In this document: in pieces, positions 26,217 through 34,880 of the stretch
Layout: the number at the start of each line of letters is the position of its first letter
Position numbering within the stretch: the stretch's first letter is position 1
Assembly: GCA_013214355.1 (NCBI GenBank)
Contig: JABSSL010000108.1
Coordinates: forward strand, 1 to 41,328
Length of the DNA: 41,328 nucleotides
Direction of reading: 5' to 3'
Source of the DNA: Saprospiraceae bacterium
Lineage (GTDB): Bacteria > Bacteroidota > Bacteroidia > Chitinophagales > Saprospiraceae
Notes under the pieces: model-generated
What the model saw: only the letters and a program-made list of their open reading frames with translations
Told to the model about the DNA's origin: nothing
Databases searched by the model: none
Made by a program: the position numbers and the translations under genes

Positions 26217-26851
26217 AACCAGGGAAGCCTAAACTTCCGCCCCTGGATCCAGCTGAAAAAGCTAATGTGTTAACCCATGCATTGGGGCTTTTACTTGGCC
26301 TCGTGCTTACCCCCTTCATTTTGTACCGAGCTCAAGCCACGGCGAGCCAGTTTTGGGGGGTATTGGTATTCATGCTGTCCTTACTGGCAGTATATTCGAG
26401 TTCGACAATCTATCACAGTGCGCGGAATGAGCGGAGTAAGTATCTGCTGCGAAAAGTAGATCACATTTGTATCTATTTTTTGATTGCCGGTACACATACC
26501 CCCTTCTTGCTCATCTATCTCCCTAATGCCCAGGGCTATACCTACCTGGCGATCCTTTGGGGATTGGTGGTATTTGGGATTTTCTACAAGCTATTCTTCT
26601 TCGATAAGTGGGAGTGGTTCTCTTTGGCCCTATATCTGGGGATGGGCTGGATGGCCATCTTCACCTTACCTCCGATGTTAGACCAGATGCCTAGTAGCAG
26701 TTTGTATTGGATCATTTTCGGAGGAATTTCCTATACCGTGGGTGTCTATTTTTATGCTCGTTCAAGCATTAAGTACAATCATGCCATCTGGCATTTATTT
26801 GTCATCGGAGGCAGTGCTGGTCATTTCATGGGCGTTTGGGAGGCATTATAG
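26198..26851 (+). CDS. Hemolysin III / PAQR-family membrane protein
   Basis: A 217-residue protein with seven predicted transmembrane helices. It has the family metal-binding signature: IYHSARN in helix 2, KVDHICIYFLIAGTHTPF near residue 85-102, and the C-terminal NHAIWHLFVIGGSAGHF with two further histidines. Members are called hemolysin III-like, but the physiological role is unsettled. The ATG at 26198 overlaps the M14 gene by 19 bp. Confidence 0.9.
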   Translation: MVERTVKPGKPKLPPLDPAEKANVLTHALGLLLGLVLTPFILYRAQATASQFWGVLVFMLSLLAVYSSSTIYHSARNERSKYLLRKVDHICIYFLIAGTHTPFLLIYLPNAQGYTYLAILWGLVVFGIFYKLFFFDKWEWFSLALYLGMGWMAIFTLPPMLDQMPSSSLYWIIFGGISYTVGVYFYARSSIKYNHAIWHLFVIGGSAGHFMGVWEAL

Positions 26852-27288
26852 AGTCAAGTTCGGTATTTAATGCTAAATAGTTGTAGCCCTTCCCTTTTGT
26901 GCTGGTTGATGCCGACCGAAGTTAGGTCTTCCACTACAGCTGTCAGGCTAAGACGAGTCGGAATAATTCAGACTCGGATTAACCAATAGATAGGTATAAC
27001 CCAGAGCGTAAGGTTTGGCAAAAATCGGTTTGAGGCGTTGTGCTTGAGATGATTTCTCAACCAGCCTTGCAGTTCTTTTAGCTCACGCTTTTTGAGCCAC
27101 TGGCTCAAGCTATCCCAGGAGCATTTTGCCTACTTCCTGCCTGCCGGCAGGCAAGGTTTTGCGATTGAAAAAGTAGGTCGCCGGAGGCAAATACAGTCAT
27201 GAAACCGTTTTTTACTGACCTAATAATATCAATCAAAATTCCCTCAATACATTGACAAAACAATCCCACTTTTAGATATCTTCAAAAA
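26852..27288. repeat. Intergenic region with REP-like palindromic element
   Basis: No gene is seen. The region holds CGAGTC/GACTCG, then TTGAGCCA/TGGCTCAA (27092-27108, one-base centre). It also holds a perfect 16-bp palindrome TGCCTGCCGGCAGGCA (27138-27153) flanked by a wider inverted pair: TTTGCCT (27125-27131) with AGGCAAA (27185-27191), and CCTACTT (27129-27135) with AAGTAGG (27171-27177). The layout is that of a dispersed palindromic element (REP/MITE-like). Whether it is repeated elsewhere in the genome cannot be told here. Confidence 0.55.
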
Positions 27289-29769
27289 ATGAAAAAACCA
27301 ACTTTACTAATTCTAATACTCCTAGGATTAGGTGCCTGCCGTAGTACAGATCAGGCCGAGCAAAACCTACCTATCCAAGTCAGTGGAATCTATCCACACC
27401 TAGCCTATTACAATCAAGAAGGAGAATGTGGGACAGGGGCAGTAGTACCCTGGGCGGATCGCCTCTGGGTGATCACCTATGCACCTCATTTCCCCAATGG
27501 ATCTTCTGATAAGCTTTACGAGATAACACCCGATCTTCGGCAAATTGTCCGGCCAGAAAGTGTTGGTGGGACCCCTGCCAACCGTATGATCCATTCCGAG
27601 ACCCAGCAATTATTCATCGGGCCTTATGCGATTGATCAGCAAAGAAAGGTACGAACCATTCCTTACGAAATCATGCAGGGGCGGCATACCGGCAATGCGC
27701 GCCACCTGGATACCCCTGCTGATAAAATCTACTATGCTACCATGGAAGAGGGCTTTTATAGCGTAGATGCGCAGAGTTTGGAGGTGGAAACTATCTACAA
27801 GGATGGTCATGAGGATGGGCAGCGATTGGATTATAAACCCGGGAAAACAGCAGCTGGTTATGCGGGTCTGTTAGGAGCACATGGCAAAGGCCTGTATTCT
27901 GGACAAGGCGTTTTGGTGTATTCCAACAACGGGGAGAATTCACCAGAATCAAGGACCCAATTTGATGTTGAATCAGGCGTATTAGCAGAATGGGATGGTC
28001 AGGAATGGAAAACCATTCGGCGTTCCCAATTTGTGGAGGTTACTGGACCTGGGGGGATTTACGGCAATCCTAATCCAGCCACAGATCCGATTTGGGTGAC
28101 GGGCTGGGATCATAAATCTGTTCTAGTCGGAGTACGGAGTGAAGGAGATTGGTCCTTTTTTCGTTTGCCTAAGGCTAGCCATAGTTATGATGGTGCGCAC
28201 GGGTGGAACACAGAATGGCCTCGAATACGGAATGTAGGAACTTCAGCGTCCCCTGATTATTTAATGACTATGCATGGGATGTTTTGGTCTTTCCCGGCCA
28301 CCTTTAGTAGAAGCAATACGCAAGGCATCCGTCCACGATCTGCCTACCTCAAGGTAATCGGAGACTTTACGCGATGGAAGGACCAACTGGTTTTTGGTTG
28401 TGACGATTCGGCGCAAAGAGAATTCCTAAATAAACGCCCACAGAAAGGGGGAATTGAGGGCCCGGGACAATCGAACTCTAATCTCTGGTTTACGAGCCTG
28501 GATACGCCCGATGAATTAGGACCAGCTACCGCAGCTGGCGCCCTCTGGATGGAAGAAGATGTCGAGGCGGATACCTATTCCATGCCCTTCTTACTGGCGG
28601 GTTGGCCTCAGCGTCAGGCTTGGGTGAAAAACCATTCCAACCGAGCCGTGGAGCTGCTGCTTGAAATAGATCCCAAGGGAGATGCGCAATGGCAAGAATG
28701 GCAACGCGTGCAACTCCCTTCTGGCAAAAGCCTAAATATGGCCATTGACGCAAGTCAGCCCGGCGAATGGCTACGCGCCAAGAGCAATACTGCAGCAACG
28801 CTCAGTCTCACCTTCAACTTTTCGGCAGAAGATGCCCGGACAGCTAAAACGGATTCTATCTTCCAGGGACTAGCAACATTGGGAGAGCAGGAAGTCATGG
28901 GGGGGCTATTATATGGACTAGGGGAGGACCGTAGAACATTAGGGATAGCTACGCAAAATTTTGGGTCGGAGAGCAAGCCAACAACTGCTTATTACGAGCT
29001 CGACGAGAAATTGCAGTTAATTCCAAAGACGGATTCCGAAACAGAAGCCTTTATACGAGAAAAATTTGCCATCCCTTCGCAAGTAGTAGAAGTGCAGCCT
29101 TCTTCTATATTAATTACTGACATCCAGGGGAGAAGATGGCGTCTGCCTAAGCAATCGGAAGCCTACACTCAATTAACAGAATCTGCTCAATTGCGTGTCT
29201 GTCGTGAAGTAGCCACCGAGCGTGACCTATTCAGCTGCCATGGTACCTTCTATGAGCTCCCCGCCGAAAACGCAGATGGCTTCGCGAAGATCCGCCCCAT
29301 TGCTACTCATAATTATCGCATTCACGATTATGCCTCTTACCGGGGGCTCTTGGTCATGACCGGAATTTCGTCGGATGCTAAGGCTGGAACGCACCTGATT
29401 CGCTCAGCAGATAATCAAGCAGCCGTATGGGTAGGGACGATTGATGATTTATGGAAGCTCGGAAAACCTACCGGGAAAGGAGGCCCTTGGATGGATACCC
29501 CTGTACAGGCCGGCGAATACTCAGACCCCTACTTGATCGGCTTTTATGATGAACGCAAACTCTTTATGTATCACGATGCTGCGGAAACCGTGACCTACAC
29601 GGTGGAGGTGCAACCGCTTGGGCATGGCCCCTGGGTCGAGTACCAGCAATTTGAAGTGCCTGCCGGCGAATATGTCAACCATGATTTCCCAGCTGCTTTT
29701 GAGGCCAGGTGGATCAGGTTCAAGGTAGATCGGGCTTGCACCGCTACGAGTTGGTTGGAGTACAATTAG
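27289..29769 (+). CDS. Uncharacterised 826-residue lipoprotein
   Basis: I do not recognise this family. The lipoprotein signal is clear (LLILILLGLGAC, lipidated Cys17). The first ~400 residues look like a beta-propeller: repeated short strands such as WADRLWVITYAPHFP, QQLFIGPYAID, ADKIYYATMEEGFYSVDA, PIWVTGWDHKSVLVGVR and DYLMTMHGMFW. The C-terminal half repeats similar strand patterns (YASYRGLLVMTGISSDA, QAAVWVGTIDDLWKLG, SDPYLIGFYDERKLFMYHDA) and two modules with a WVEYQQFEVPAGEYVNHDFP type sequence. No catalytic motif is visible. It stands alone after a 437-bp gap. Confidence 0.8.
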   Translation: MKKPTLLILILLGLGACRSTDQAEQNLPIQVSGIYPHLAYYNQEGECGTGAVVPWADRLWVITYAPHFPNGSSDKLYEITPDLRQIVRPESVGGTPANRMIHSETQQLFIGPYAIDQQRKVRTIPYEIMQGRHTGNARHLDTPADKIYYATMEEGFYSVDAQSLEVETIYKDGHEDGQRLDYKPGKTAAGYAGLLGAHGKGLYSGQGVLVYSNNGENSPESRTQFDVESGVLAEWDGQEWKTIRRSQFVEVTGPGGIYGNPNPATDPIWVTGWDHKSVLVGVRSEGDWSFFRLPKASHSYDGAHGWNTEWPRIRNVGTSASPDYLMTMHGMFWSFPATFSRSNTQGIRPRSAYLKVIGDFTRWKDQLVFGCDDSAQREFLNKRPQKGGIEGPGQSNSNLWFTSLDTPDELGPATAAGALWMEEDVEADTYSMPFLLAGWPQRQAWVKNHSNRAVELLLEIDPKGDAQWQEWQRVQLPSGKSLNMAIDASQPGEWLRAKSNTAATLSLTFNFSAEDARTAKTDSIFQGLATLGEQEVMGGLLYGLGEDRRTLGIATQNFGSESKPTTAYYELDEKLQLIPKTDSETEAFIREKFAIPSQVVEVQPSSILITDIQGRRWRLPKQSEAYTQLTESAQLRVCREVATERDLFSCHGTFYELPAENADGFAKIRPIATHNYRIHDYASYRGLLVMTGISSDAKAGTHLIRSADNQAAVWVGTIDDLWKLGKPTGKGGPWMDTPVQAGEYSDPYLIGFYDERKLFMYHDAAETVTYTVEVQPLGHGPWVEYQQFEVPAGEYVNHDFPAAFEARWIRFKVDRACTATSWLEYN

Positions 29770-30112
29770 AGCACTTAGGAGCAGGGAAATTTCAGATCTC
29801 AAAAAGCTCCGGAAAGGCTAATGACGAAATCTCTGTGCGAAATTTTTACTGTTTATCAAGCATTTACGCGTTTTCACCTTAAGTTTTTTTTAAAAAAAGC
29901 TTGGTTATTGTGGCAAAGAAAATTACCTTTGTGCCGCCTTTGAAAAAAGAGGGCAAATTTCTTTATTGGTTCTCTGACAATTTTTGTGTTTTGGAGTTGC
30001 CATTTTAGCTACAAATTATGCTGCCGCTGGGCGCAATCATTCTAGCTAAAACGCGAACCAACAAAATTCTCTGAGAACGTTTTTATTCTATCACCTTTAA
30101 AAAGGACGAGCA
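29770..30112 (+). promoter_or_regulatory. Structured 5' leader of the rplM-rpsI operon
   Basis: No gene lies here. After a promoter at 29901-29931 the leader is about 175 nt and can fold into nested stems: TTGGTTC (29966-29972) with GAACCAA (30055-30061), and inside it TTTTAGCTA (30003-30011) with TAGCTAAAA (30043-30051, perfect 9 bp, 31-nt loop). This is the kind of structure used for ribosomal-protein feedback on its own mRNA. I cannot assign it to a named leader family. Confidence 0.5.
29901..29931 (+). promoter_or_regulatory. Bacteroidota housekeeping promoter of rplM-rpsI
   Basis: TTG (29901-29903) and TACCTTTG (29924-29931, full TAnnTTTG match) are 20 bp apart. A long A/T tract (29884-29899) lies directly upstream like an UP element. 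Confidence 0.75.
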
Positions 30113-30556
30113 GTGGATACTTTGAGCTACAAAACAAAGTCGGAGAACAAGGATTCTGTTGAGCGAAAGTGGTATGTCATTGATGCCGAAGGAGAGGTTG
30201 TTGGCCGCCTTTGCACTCGTATTGCCACCGTGCTTCGTGGAAAACACAAAGCTTCCTATACTCCGCATTTCGATGCTGGTGATTATGTAATTGTAATCAA
30301 TGCCGATAAGGTTCGATTTACTGGTGCCAAGTGGGATCAAAAAGAGTACATCACTTACTCTGGTCACCCAGGCGGTCAGAAGCGAACTGTTGCGAAAAAT
30401 ATGATGGTGAAAAAGCCATACGCAATCATCGAAAATGCTGTAAAAGGCATGCTTCCTAAAAATAAGTTAGGAAGAGCAATGGTGAAAAAACTTTTCGTCT
30501 ATGCCGGAGATGAGCATCCTCATCACGCGCAGAAACCAGAAGATTTTAAATTTTAA
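30113..30556 (+). CDS. rplM: 50S ribosomal protein L13
   Basis: A 147-residue L13 protein of the large ribosomal subunit. Characteristic segments are ERKWYVIDAEGEVVGRL, KHKASYTPHFDAGDYVIVIN and GMLPKNKLGRAMVKKLFVYA. The start is GTG; the sequence from there (DTLSYKT) matches the family N-terminus, and AAAGGA about 10 bp upstream serves as a Shine-Dalgarno. It is first in an operon with rpsI. Confidence 0.98.
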   Translation: MDTLSYKTKSENKDSVERKWYVIDAEGEVVGRLCTRIATVLRGKHKASYTPHFDAGDYVIVINADKVRFTGAKWDQKEYITYSGHPGGQKRTVAKNMMVKKPYAIIENAVKGMLPKNKLGRAMVKKLFVYAGDEHPHHAQKPEDFKF

Positions 30557-30604
30557 TCAATCATTATCCGACCCAGTGTCGGTTTGAATAAATCTGTTTA
30601 GACC

Positions 30605-30991
30605 ATGGAAATGATTAATGCTATAGGGAGACGTAAAGCTTCGGTCGCACGGGTTTACCTTACCAAAGGAGACGGTAAGATCACAGTAAACGGTCGTGAC
30701 TGGAAGGATTACTTCCCACAAGCACATATTCAATTCAAGATCGTAGATCCATTCAATACTGTTGAGGTAGAAAATATTTACGACCTAAAAGTAAATGTAA
30801 AGGGCGGTGGCTTTAAGGGCCAAGCTGAGGCAGTGCGTATGGCTATTTCTCGTGCACTTGTCAAACTGAACGAAGACTTCCGTAAACCTTTGAAAGAGAA
30901 GAAGTACTTGACTAGAGATGCTCGTGTGGTTGAACGTAAGAAATACGGTAAGCCTAAAGCAAGAAAGAGCTTCCAGTTCAGTAAGCGTTAA
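30605..30991 (+). CDS. rpsI: 30S ribosomal protein S9
   Basis: A 128-residue S9 protein. It begins MEMINAIGRRKASVARVYL, has GGGFKGQAEAVRMAISRALV in the centre, and ends RKSFQFSKR, the conserved basic tail that reaches the ribosomal P site. It lies 48 bp after rplM. Confidence 0.98.
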   Translation: MEMINAIGRRKASVARVYLTKGDGKITVNGRDWKDYFPQAHIQFKIVDPFNTVEVENIYDLKVNVKGGGFKGQAEAVRMAISRALVKLNEDFRKPLKEKKYLTRDARVVERKKYGKPKARKSFQFSKR

Positions 30992-31054
30992 TCTATTTTT
31001 CAATTTGATGAGCTGTTCCCGTTCGGGATTTTCATCACCTTTTAAAATTTGACA

Positions 31055-31780
31055 ATGGAAAAGCCTACCTATAAAGAGTTGTTGGATGCCGGCGTACACT
31101 TTGGTCACCTAAAGAAAAAGTGGAACCCAAAGATGTCGCCTTATATCTTCATGGAGCGCAAAGGTATCCACATTATAGATATCAACCGGACCATGGAGTG
31201 CATGGACACTGCCGCTAAAGCTTTGTACAGCTTGGCTAAGTCTGGTAAAAAAATCATGTTCGTTGCTACCAAGAAGCAAGCTCGTGATATCGTTGCTAAT
31301 GCTGCTCGTAGCGTTGGAATGCCTTACGTAACCGAACGTTGGTTGGGAGGTATGATGACAAATTTCTCTACCATCCGTCGTTCTGTTAAGAAAATGCAGA
31401 ACATCGAGCGTATGCTTCAAGATGGTACTTTGTCTAACGTAACGAAGAAGGAGCGTTTGACTTTGACACGTGAATTGTCAAAGTTGGATAAAGTATTGGG
31501 CGGTATTGCCAATCTAAACCGATTGCCTTCTGCGATCTTTATCCTAGATATTCACCACGAGCACATCGCGGTGGCTGAGGCACACAAATTGGGACTACGT
31601 ACCTTTGGTGTAGTGGATACCAACTCTGATCCTAATCAGGTTGACTTCCCAATTCCTGCCAATGATGATGCTTCTAAGTCTATTGCCATTATCACAGAAT
31701 ACATGGTATCTGCTATCCGTCAAGGATTGGAAGATCGCAAGCAGGCTAAAGCAGAGAAAGAAGCTACTGCTAAAGGGTAA
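31055..31780 (+). CDS. rpsB: 30S ribosomal protein S2
   Basis: A 241-residue S2 protein of the small subunit. Landmarks are ELLDAGVHFGHLKKKWNPKM, VTERWLGGMMTNFSTIRRS and DTNSDPNQVDFPIPANDDA. The start is taken at ATG 31055 (MEKPTYKELL); a TTG six bases earlier is also in frame but less likely. It lies upstream of tsf, the standard rpsB-tsf pairing. Confidence 0.98.
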   Translation: MEKPTYKELLDAGVHFGHLKKKWNPKMSPYIFMERKGIHIIDINRTMECMDTAAKALYSLAKSGKKIMFVATKKQARDIVANAARSVGMPYVTERWLGGMMTNFSTIRRSVKKMQNIERMLQDGTLSNVTKKERLTLTRELSKLDKVLGGIANLNRLPSAIFILDIHHEHIAVAEAHKLGLRTFGVVDTNSDPNQVDFPIPANDDASKSIAIITEYMVSAIRQGLEDRKQAKAEKEATAKG

Positions 31781-31883
31781 TTAGTACCCTAGGTCTTTGA
31801 AATGTTTTGAAGTATTGTGTAGGGAACGGTATAGGCCTTACCGAAATATTTCTTTTATCACAACATCATAATATCAAATCAAA

Positions 31884-32717
31884 ATGAGTGTAAAAATTTC
31901 TGCTGCCGATGTGAAAAAATTGCGGGACGCAACCGGTGCGGGTATGATGGACTGCAAAAAAGCACTAACTGAGGCTGAAGGAGATTATGATAAAGCAATC
32001 GAGATTCTACGTAAAAAAGGACAAAAACTCTCTGATAAAAGAGCCGATAGAGAAGCGAACGAGGGTGTTGTTATTGCCGTAGTTTCTGATGACCATAAAA
32101 AAGGTGTTATCGTTAAGTTGAGCTGTGAAACAGATTTCGTAGCCAAGAATGATGACTTCGTTAAGTTGACTCAACAATTCGCTGATATCGCCTTGAGCAA
32201 TTTGCCTGCTGATCGTGATGGTTTGTTAGGTCTTGGATTTGAGGGAATCACCATCGGAGAAAAAGTAATCGAGCAAGTAGGTGTGATTGGTGAGAAGATC
32301 GAATTGGCTGCTTACGAAAAACTAGAGGCGGAGCAAGTGGCTCCTTATATCCACATGGGGAATAAAGCGGCCGTTCTAGTAGGCTTGAACAAAGGAGATG
32401 ACAGCTTCTACGATGCTGGCCGTGATGTAGCTATGCAGGTGGCAGCGATGCACCCAGTAGCTGTTGATAAGGATGGTGTTGATCAGAGCGTCATCGAGAA
32501 AGAAATTGAGATCGGTAAAGAAGTGGCTCGCAATGAAGGTAAGCCAGAAAACCTGGTGGAAAGGATTGCGATGGGTAAACTAAACAAATTCTTTAAGGAA
32601 AAAACATTGCTCAATCAGCAGTTCGTAAAAGATAGCTCATTGAATGTCAGTGGTTTCTTAAAGTCAAAAGATAAAGAACTGACCGTTACGGAATTTAAGC
32701 ATGTAACGCTCGGTTAA
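31884..32717 (+). CDS. tsf: Elongation factor Ts
   Basis: EF-Ts recycles EF-Tu by exchanging GDP for GTP. The 277-residue protein starts with the UBA-like domain (AADVKKLRDATGAGMMDCKK and ALTEAEGDYDKAIEILRKKG) and has the TDFVAKNDDF motif (about 83-92) and two core subdomains with HIHMGNKAAVLVGL- and AMQVAAMHP-type strands. It ends 15 bp before a strong terminator, so it closes the rpsB-tsf unit. Confidence 0.98.
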   Translation: MSVKISAADVKKLRDATGAGMMDCKKALTEAEGDYDKAIEILRKKGQKLSDKRADREANEGVVIAVVSDDHKKGVIVKLSCETDFVAKNDDFVKLTQQFADIALSNLPADRDGLLGLGFEGITIGEKVIEQVGVIGEKIELAAYEKLEAEQVAPYIHMGNKAAVLVGLNKGDDSFYDAGRDVAMQVAAMHPVAVDKDGVDQSVIEKEIEIGKEVARNEGKPENLVERIAMGKLNKFFKEKTLLNQQFVKDSSLNVSGFLKSKDKELTVTEFKHVTLG

Positions 32718-32731
32718 AAAAAACGTATAGA

Positions 32732-32765
32732 AAAGGCGAATTACTCGATAATTCGCCTTTTTTTT
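32732..32765 (+). terminator. Intrinsic terminator after tsf
   Basis: AAAGGCGAATTA (32732-32743) pairs perfectly with TAATTCGCCTTT (32749-32760) around 5 nt, followed by a T-run to 32765. It separates the rpsB-tsf unit from pyrH. Confidence 0.93.
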
Positions 32766-32875
32766 ATGCCCTAATAAAGGGATGAACTGGTATGGAAAAA
32801 TTGCGCCTCAAATAATGCGGATTCGTGCCAGTATAGCCTAAACCCACCACCCAATGATTGAAAATAATATAGGAA

Positions 32876-33589
32876 ATGGCTATAAAGTATAAACGTATTC
32901 TACTCAAGCTGAGTGGAGAATCTTTGATGGGGGATCAAGGATTTGGTATTTCCCCAGATATGCTACAGCACTATGCTGACCAAATTAAACAACTGATAGA
33001 TCTAAAGGTGGAAGTGGCTATTGTGATTGGAGGAGGGAACATCTTCCGTGGATTGCAAGCCTCTAGTTCCGGTATCGAACGTGTACAAGGAGATTACATG
33101 GGCATGTTGGCTACCGTAATTAATGGTATGGCACTGCAAAGTGCGTTGGAAGGTCAAGGCGTTTATACGCGTCTGATCTCAGCAATCGAGATGAAGCAAA
33201 TTGCTGAGCCTTACATCCGTCGCCGCGCGATTCGCCACCTGGAAAAAGGTCGCGTAGTGATCTTCTCAGCGGGTACGGGAAGTCCCTACTTTACTACAGA
33301 CTCCGCTGCAGCTCTACGCGCTAATGAGATCAGTGCAGATGTAATCCTTAAGGGTACAAGAGTAGATGGCGTTTACTCTGCAGACCCCGAAAAGGATCCC
33401 AATGCGATTAAGTTTGATACCATTTCATTCTCCAAAGTGATTAACCTAGGTTTGAATGTGATGGATATGACCGCCTTCACCCTGTGCCAAGAGAATAACC
33501 TTCCAATCGTTGTCTTCGATATCAATGTCAAAAATAATCTCTTAGGTATCGTACAAGGTGAGCGCATTGGTACATTAGTAGAGGTCTAG
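32876..33589 (+). CDS. pyrH: UMP kinase
   Basis: The enzyme phosphorylates UMP to UDP in pyrimidine nucleotide synthesis; bacterial PyrH is a hexamer of the amino-acid-kinase fold. The 237-residue protein shows [58 protein letters not shown] and the [18 protein letters not shown] uridine-binding stretch. It is in the usual place after tsf but behind a terminator, so it has its own promoter. Confidence 0.98.
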   Translation: MAIKYKRILLKLSGESLMGDQGFGISPDMLQHYADQIKQLIDLKVEVAIVIGGGNIFRGLQASSSGIERVQGDYMGMLATVINGMALQSALEGQGVYTRLISAIEMKQIAEPYIRRRAIRHLEKGRVVIFSAGTGSPYFTTDSAAALRANEISADVILKGTRVDGVYSADPEKDPNAIKFDTISFSKVINLGLNVMDMTAFTLCQENNLPIVVFDINVKNNLLGIVQGERIGTLVEV

Positions 33590-33636
33590 TAAGATCTTGT
33601 TACACAACTGGTTAAAGATAATTATTGGTAATCATA

Positions 33637-33672
33637 GCCAGATTCTTCCTTGATGAATCTGGCCATTTTTTT
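33637..33672 (+). terminator. Intrinsic terminator after pyrH
   Basis: GCCAGATTC (33637-33645) pairs with GAATCTGGC (33655-33663), loop 9 nt, followed by CA and seven T's. Confidence 0.9.
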
Positions 33673-33748
33673 GTCCAGATCTCCCCCCACAATTGGCCTT
33701 ATTTCCTATTCCTTTTCATTCTCGCCAAACTTATCTTTAGGCAAAAAG

Positions 33749-33892
33749 ATGATGAAGAAATCAGCTCAGCCTACCCAGCTTCCAAGCAAGAAAAAGTCAA
33801 TGGCCACCATTCGCCAAAAGATAAAACCTATTTCTACGGCTCAGCTAGTGAAACTGAAAGGCGGCGGCAATCCCTGGATCGATGCTAGTTAA
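33749..33892 (+). CDS. Small peptide with double-glycine leader-like motif
   Basis: A 47-residue basic peptide starting MMKKSAQ. It ends with STAQLVKLKGGG and then NPWIDAS. The QLxxLKGG pattern is what double-glycine leader peptides of Bacteroidota natural-product precursors look like; the part after GG is only about 8 residues. No modification enzyme or peptidase-containing transporter is beside it. A weak -7-like box (TATCTTTA, 33732-33739) lies 10 bp upstream. It lies between the pyrH terminator and the convergent comF gene. Low certainty: it could be an unselected reading frame. Confidence 0.45.
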   Translation: MMKKSAQPTQLPSKKKSMATIRQKIKPISTAQLVKLKGGGNPWIDAS

Positions 33893-33960
33893 CAAAACAC
33901 ATATGCAAATCCAGTGGCGGACATACATCTGGAAAGCACAACGGGAGCGGACAGTTTTTC

Positions 33961-34668
33961 TCACCCGCTAGCAAAGCCAATAGTGGCTAGACTTAAAGTC
34001 AAATTCTCAACCGACAGTAGCTGCATTCCACATGCTTCCAGCGTAGCTCCAGTTGTTACCACGTCATCCACCAGAAGAACATGTTTACCTTCCAAAGCCT
34101 TACCGCTTCTAAGGCGAAAGGCTTCCATCACATTGTTCATGCGTTCTATGCGATTTTTACGGGTTTGAGTTTGCGTAAAAGTAAGCCGCTCAAGCGCATG
34201 GGGATAATGAGGCTTGCCCATACTCATAGAGAGTCCACGAGCAAAGGTCTCACTCTGATTGTAACCTCTTTGGTGTTGCTTTCGAGGATGTAAAGGGACT
34301 GGAATAATACAATCGACGGATTGAAATAACGGACTGTCTTTCAGGATGCTACCATATGTTTGACCGAAGCGCATCCCTACCGCAGGTTTATGATTGTACT
34401 TCAGTTGATGAATGAGCTGTTGGGCTCTTCCGCCTTTGATGAAATAAAATAAGGAGGTGGCAGCGTGCAATGGCAGTCGACCCCAGAACCTCTCTATCAA
34501 GGCATTTTCAGGATCGAGATGAAAATCTGTCTTCGGTAATTTATGCTGGCAGGAAAAGCATATGATTTCTCCACGGGTGGGCTTTTTGCTTTCACAAACC
34601 AAACAAAGATTGGGGTAGAACAAAGAGAAACAGTGTTCTAGCCCTTCAAGAATAGGGTGTAGGTACAT
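33961..34668 (-). CDS. comF: ComF-family phosphoribosyltransferase-like protein
   Basis: A 235-residue protein with the two hallmarks of ComF. The first is an N-terminal four-cysteine zinc-binding segment (CLVC, then CFSC, about 18-42). The second is a type I phosphoribosyltransferase fold with the PRPP loop LLVDDVVTTGATLEACG (about 200-216). ComF relatives take part in DNA uptake, where they help ComFA. Competence is not proven here. The gene sits behind the HtrA terminator, so it is transcribed separately. Confidence 0.92.
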   Translation of the reverse strand: MYLHPILEGLEHCFSLFYPNLCLVCESKKPTRGEIICFSCQHKLPKTDFHLDPENALIERFWGRLPLHAATSLFYFIKGGRAQQLIHQLKYNHKPAVGMRFGQTYGSILKDSPLFQSVDCIIPVPLHPRKQHQRGYNQSETFARGLSMSMGKPHYPHALERLTFTQTQTRKNRIERMNNVMEAFRLRSGKALEGKHVLLVDDVVTTGATLEACGMQLLSVENLTLSLATIGFASG

Positions 34669-34710
34669 AGAGCGCGTTTAAGAAGAGGAGCAAATCGCTC
34701 CCATTAGGAC

Positions 34711-34744
34711 AAAAAAAAGTCTGTCTCACTGAAGCAAGACAGAC
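34711..34744 (-). terminator. Intrinsic terminator of the HtrA gene
   Basis: On the minus strand GTCTGTCT (34744-34737) pairs with AGACAGAC (34726-34719), 10-nt loop, followed directly by TTTTTTTT (34718-34711). It lies 137 bp after the protease gene ends. Confidence 0.87.
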
Positions 34745-34880
34745 ACATCAAAACAAAACGAAAAACCAACTTTAAACAAGTCTCTTTATATAGTTCTTAA
34801 AACTAGAATCAGTTTTACTTTGTTGCAAATGTCTGGATAATTTTTGAATTAACCCCATTATTTGGGCTAAAAAATTATCA

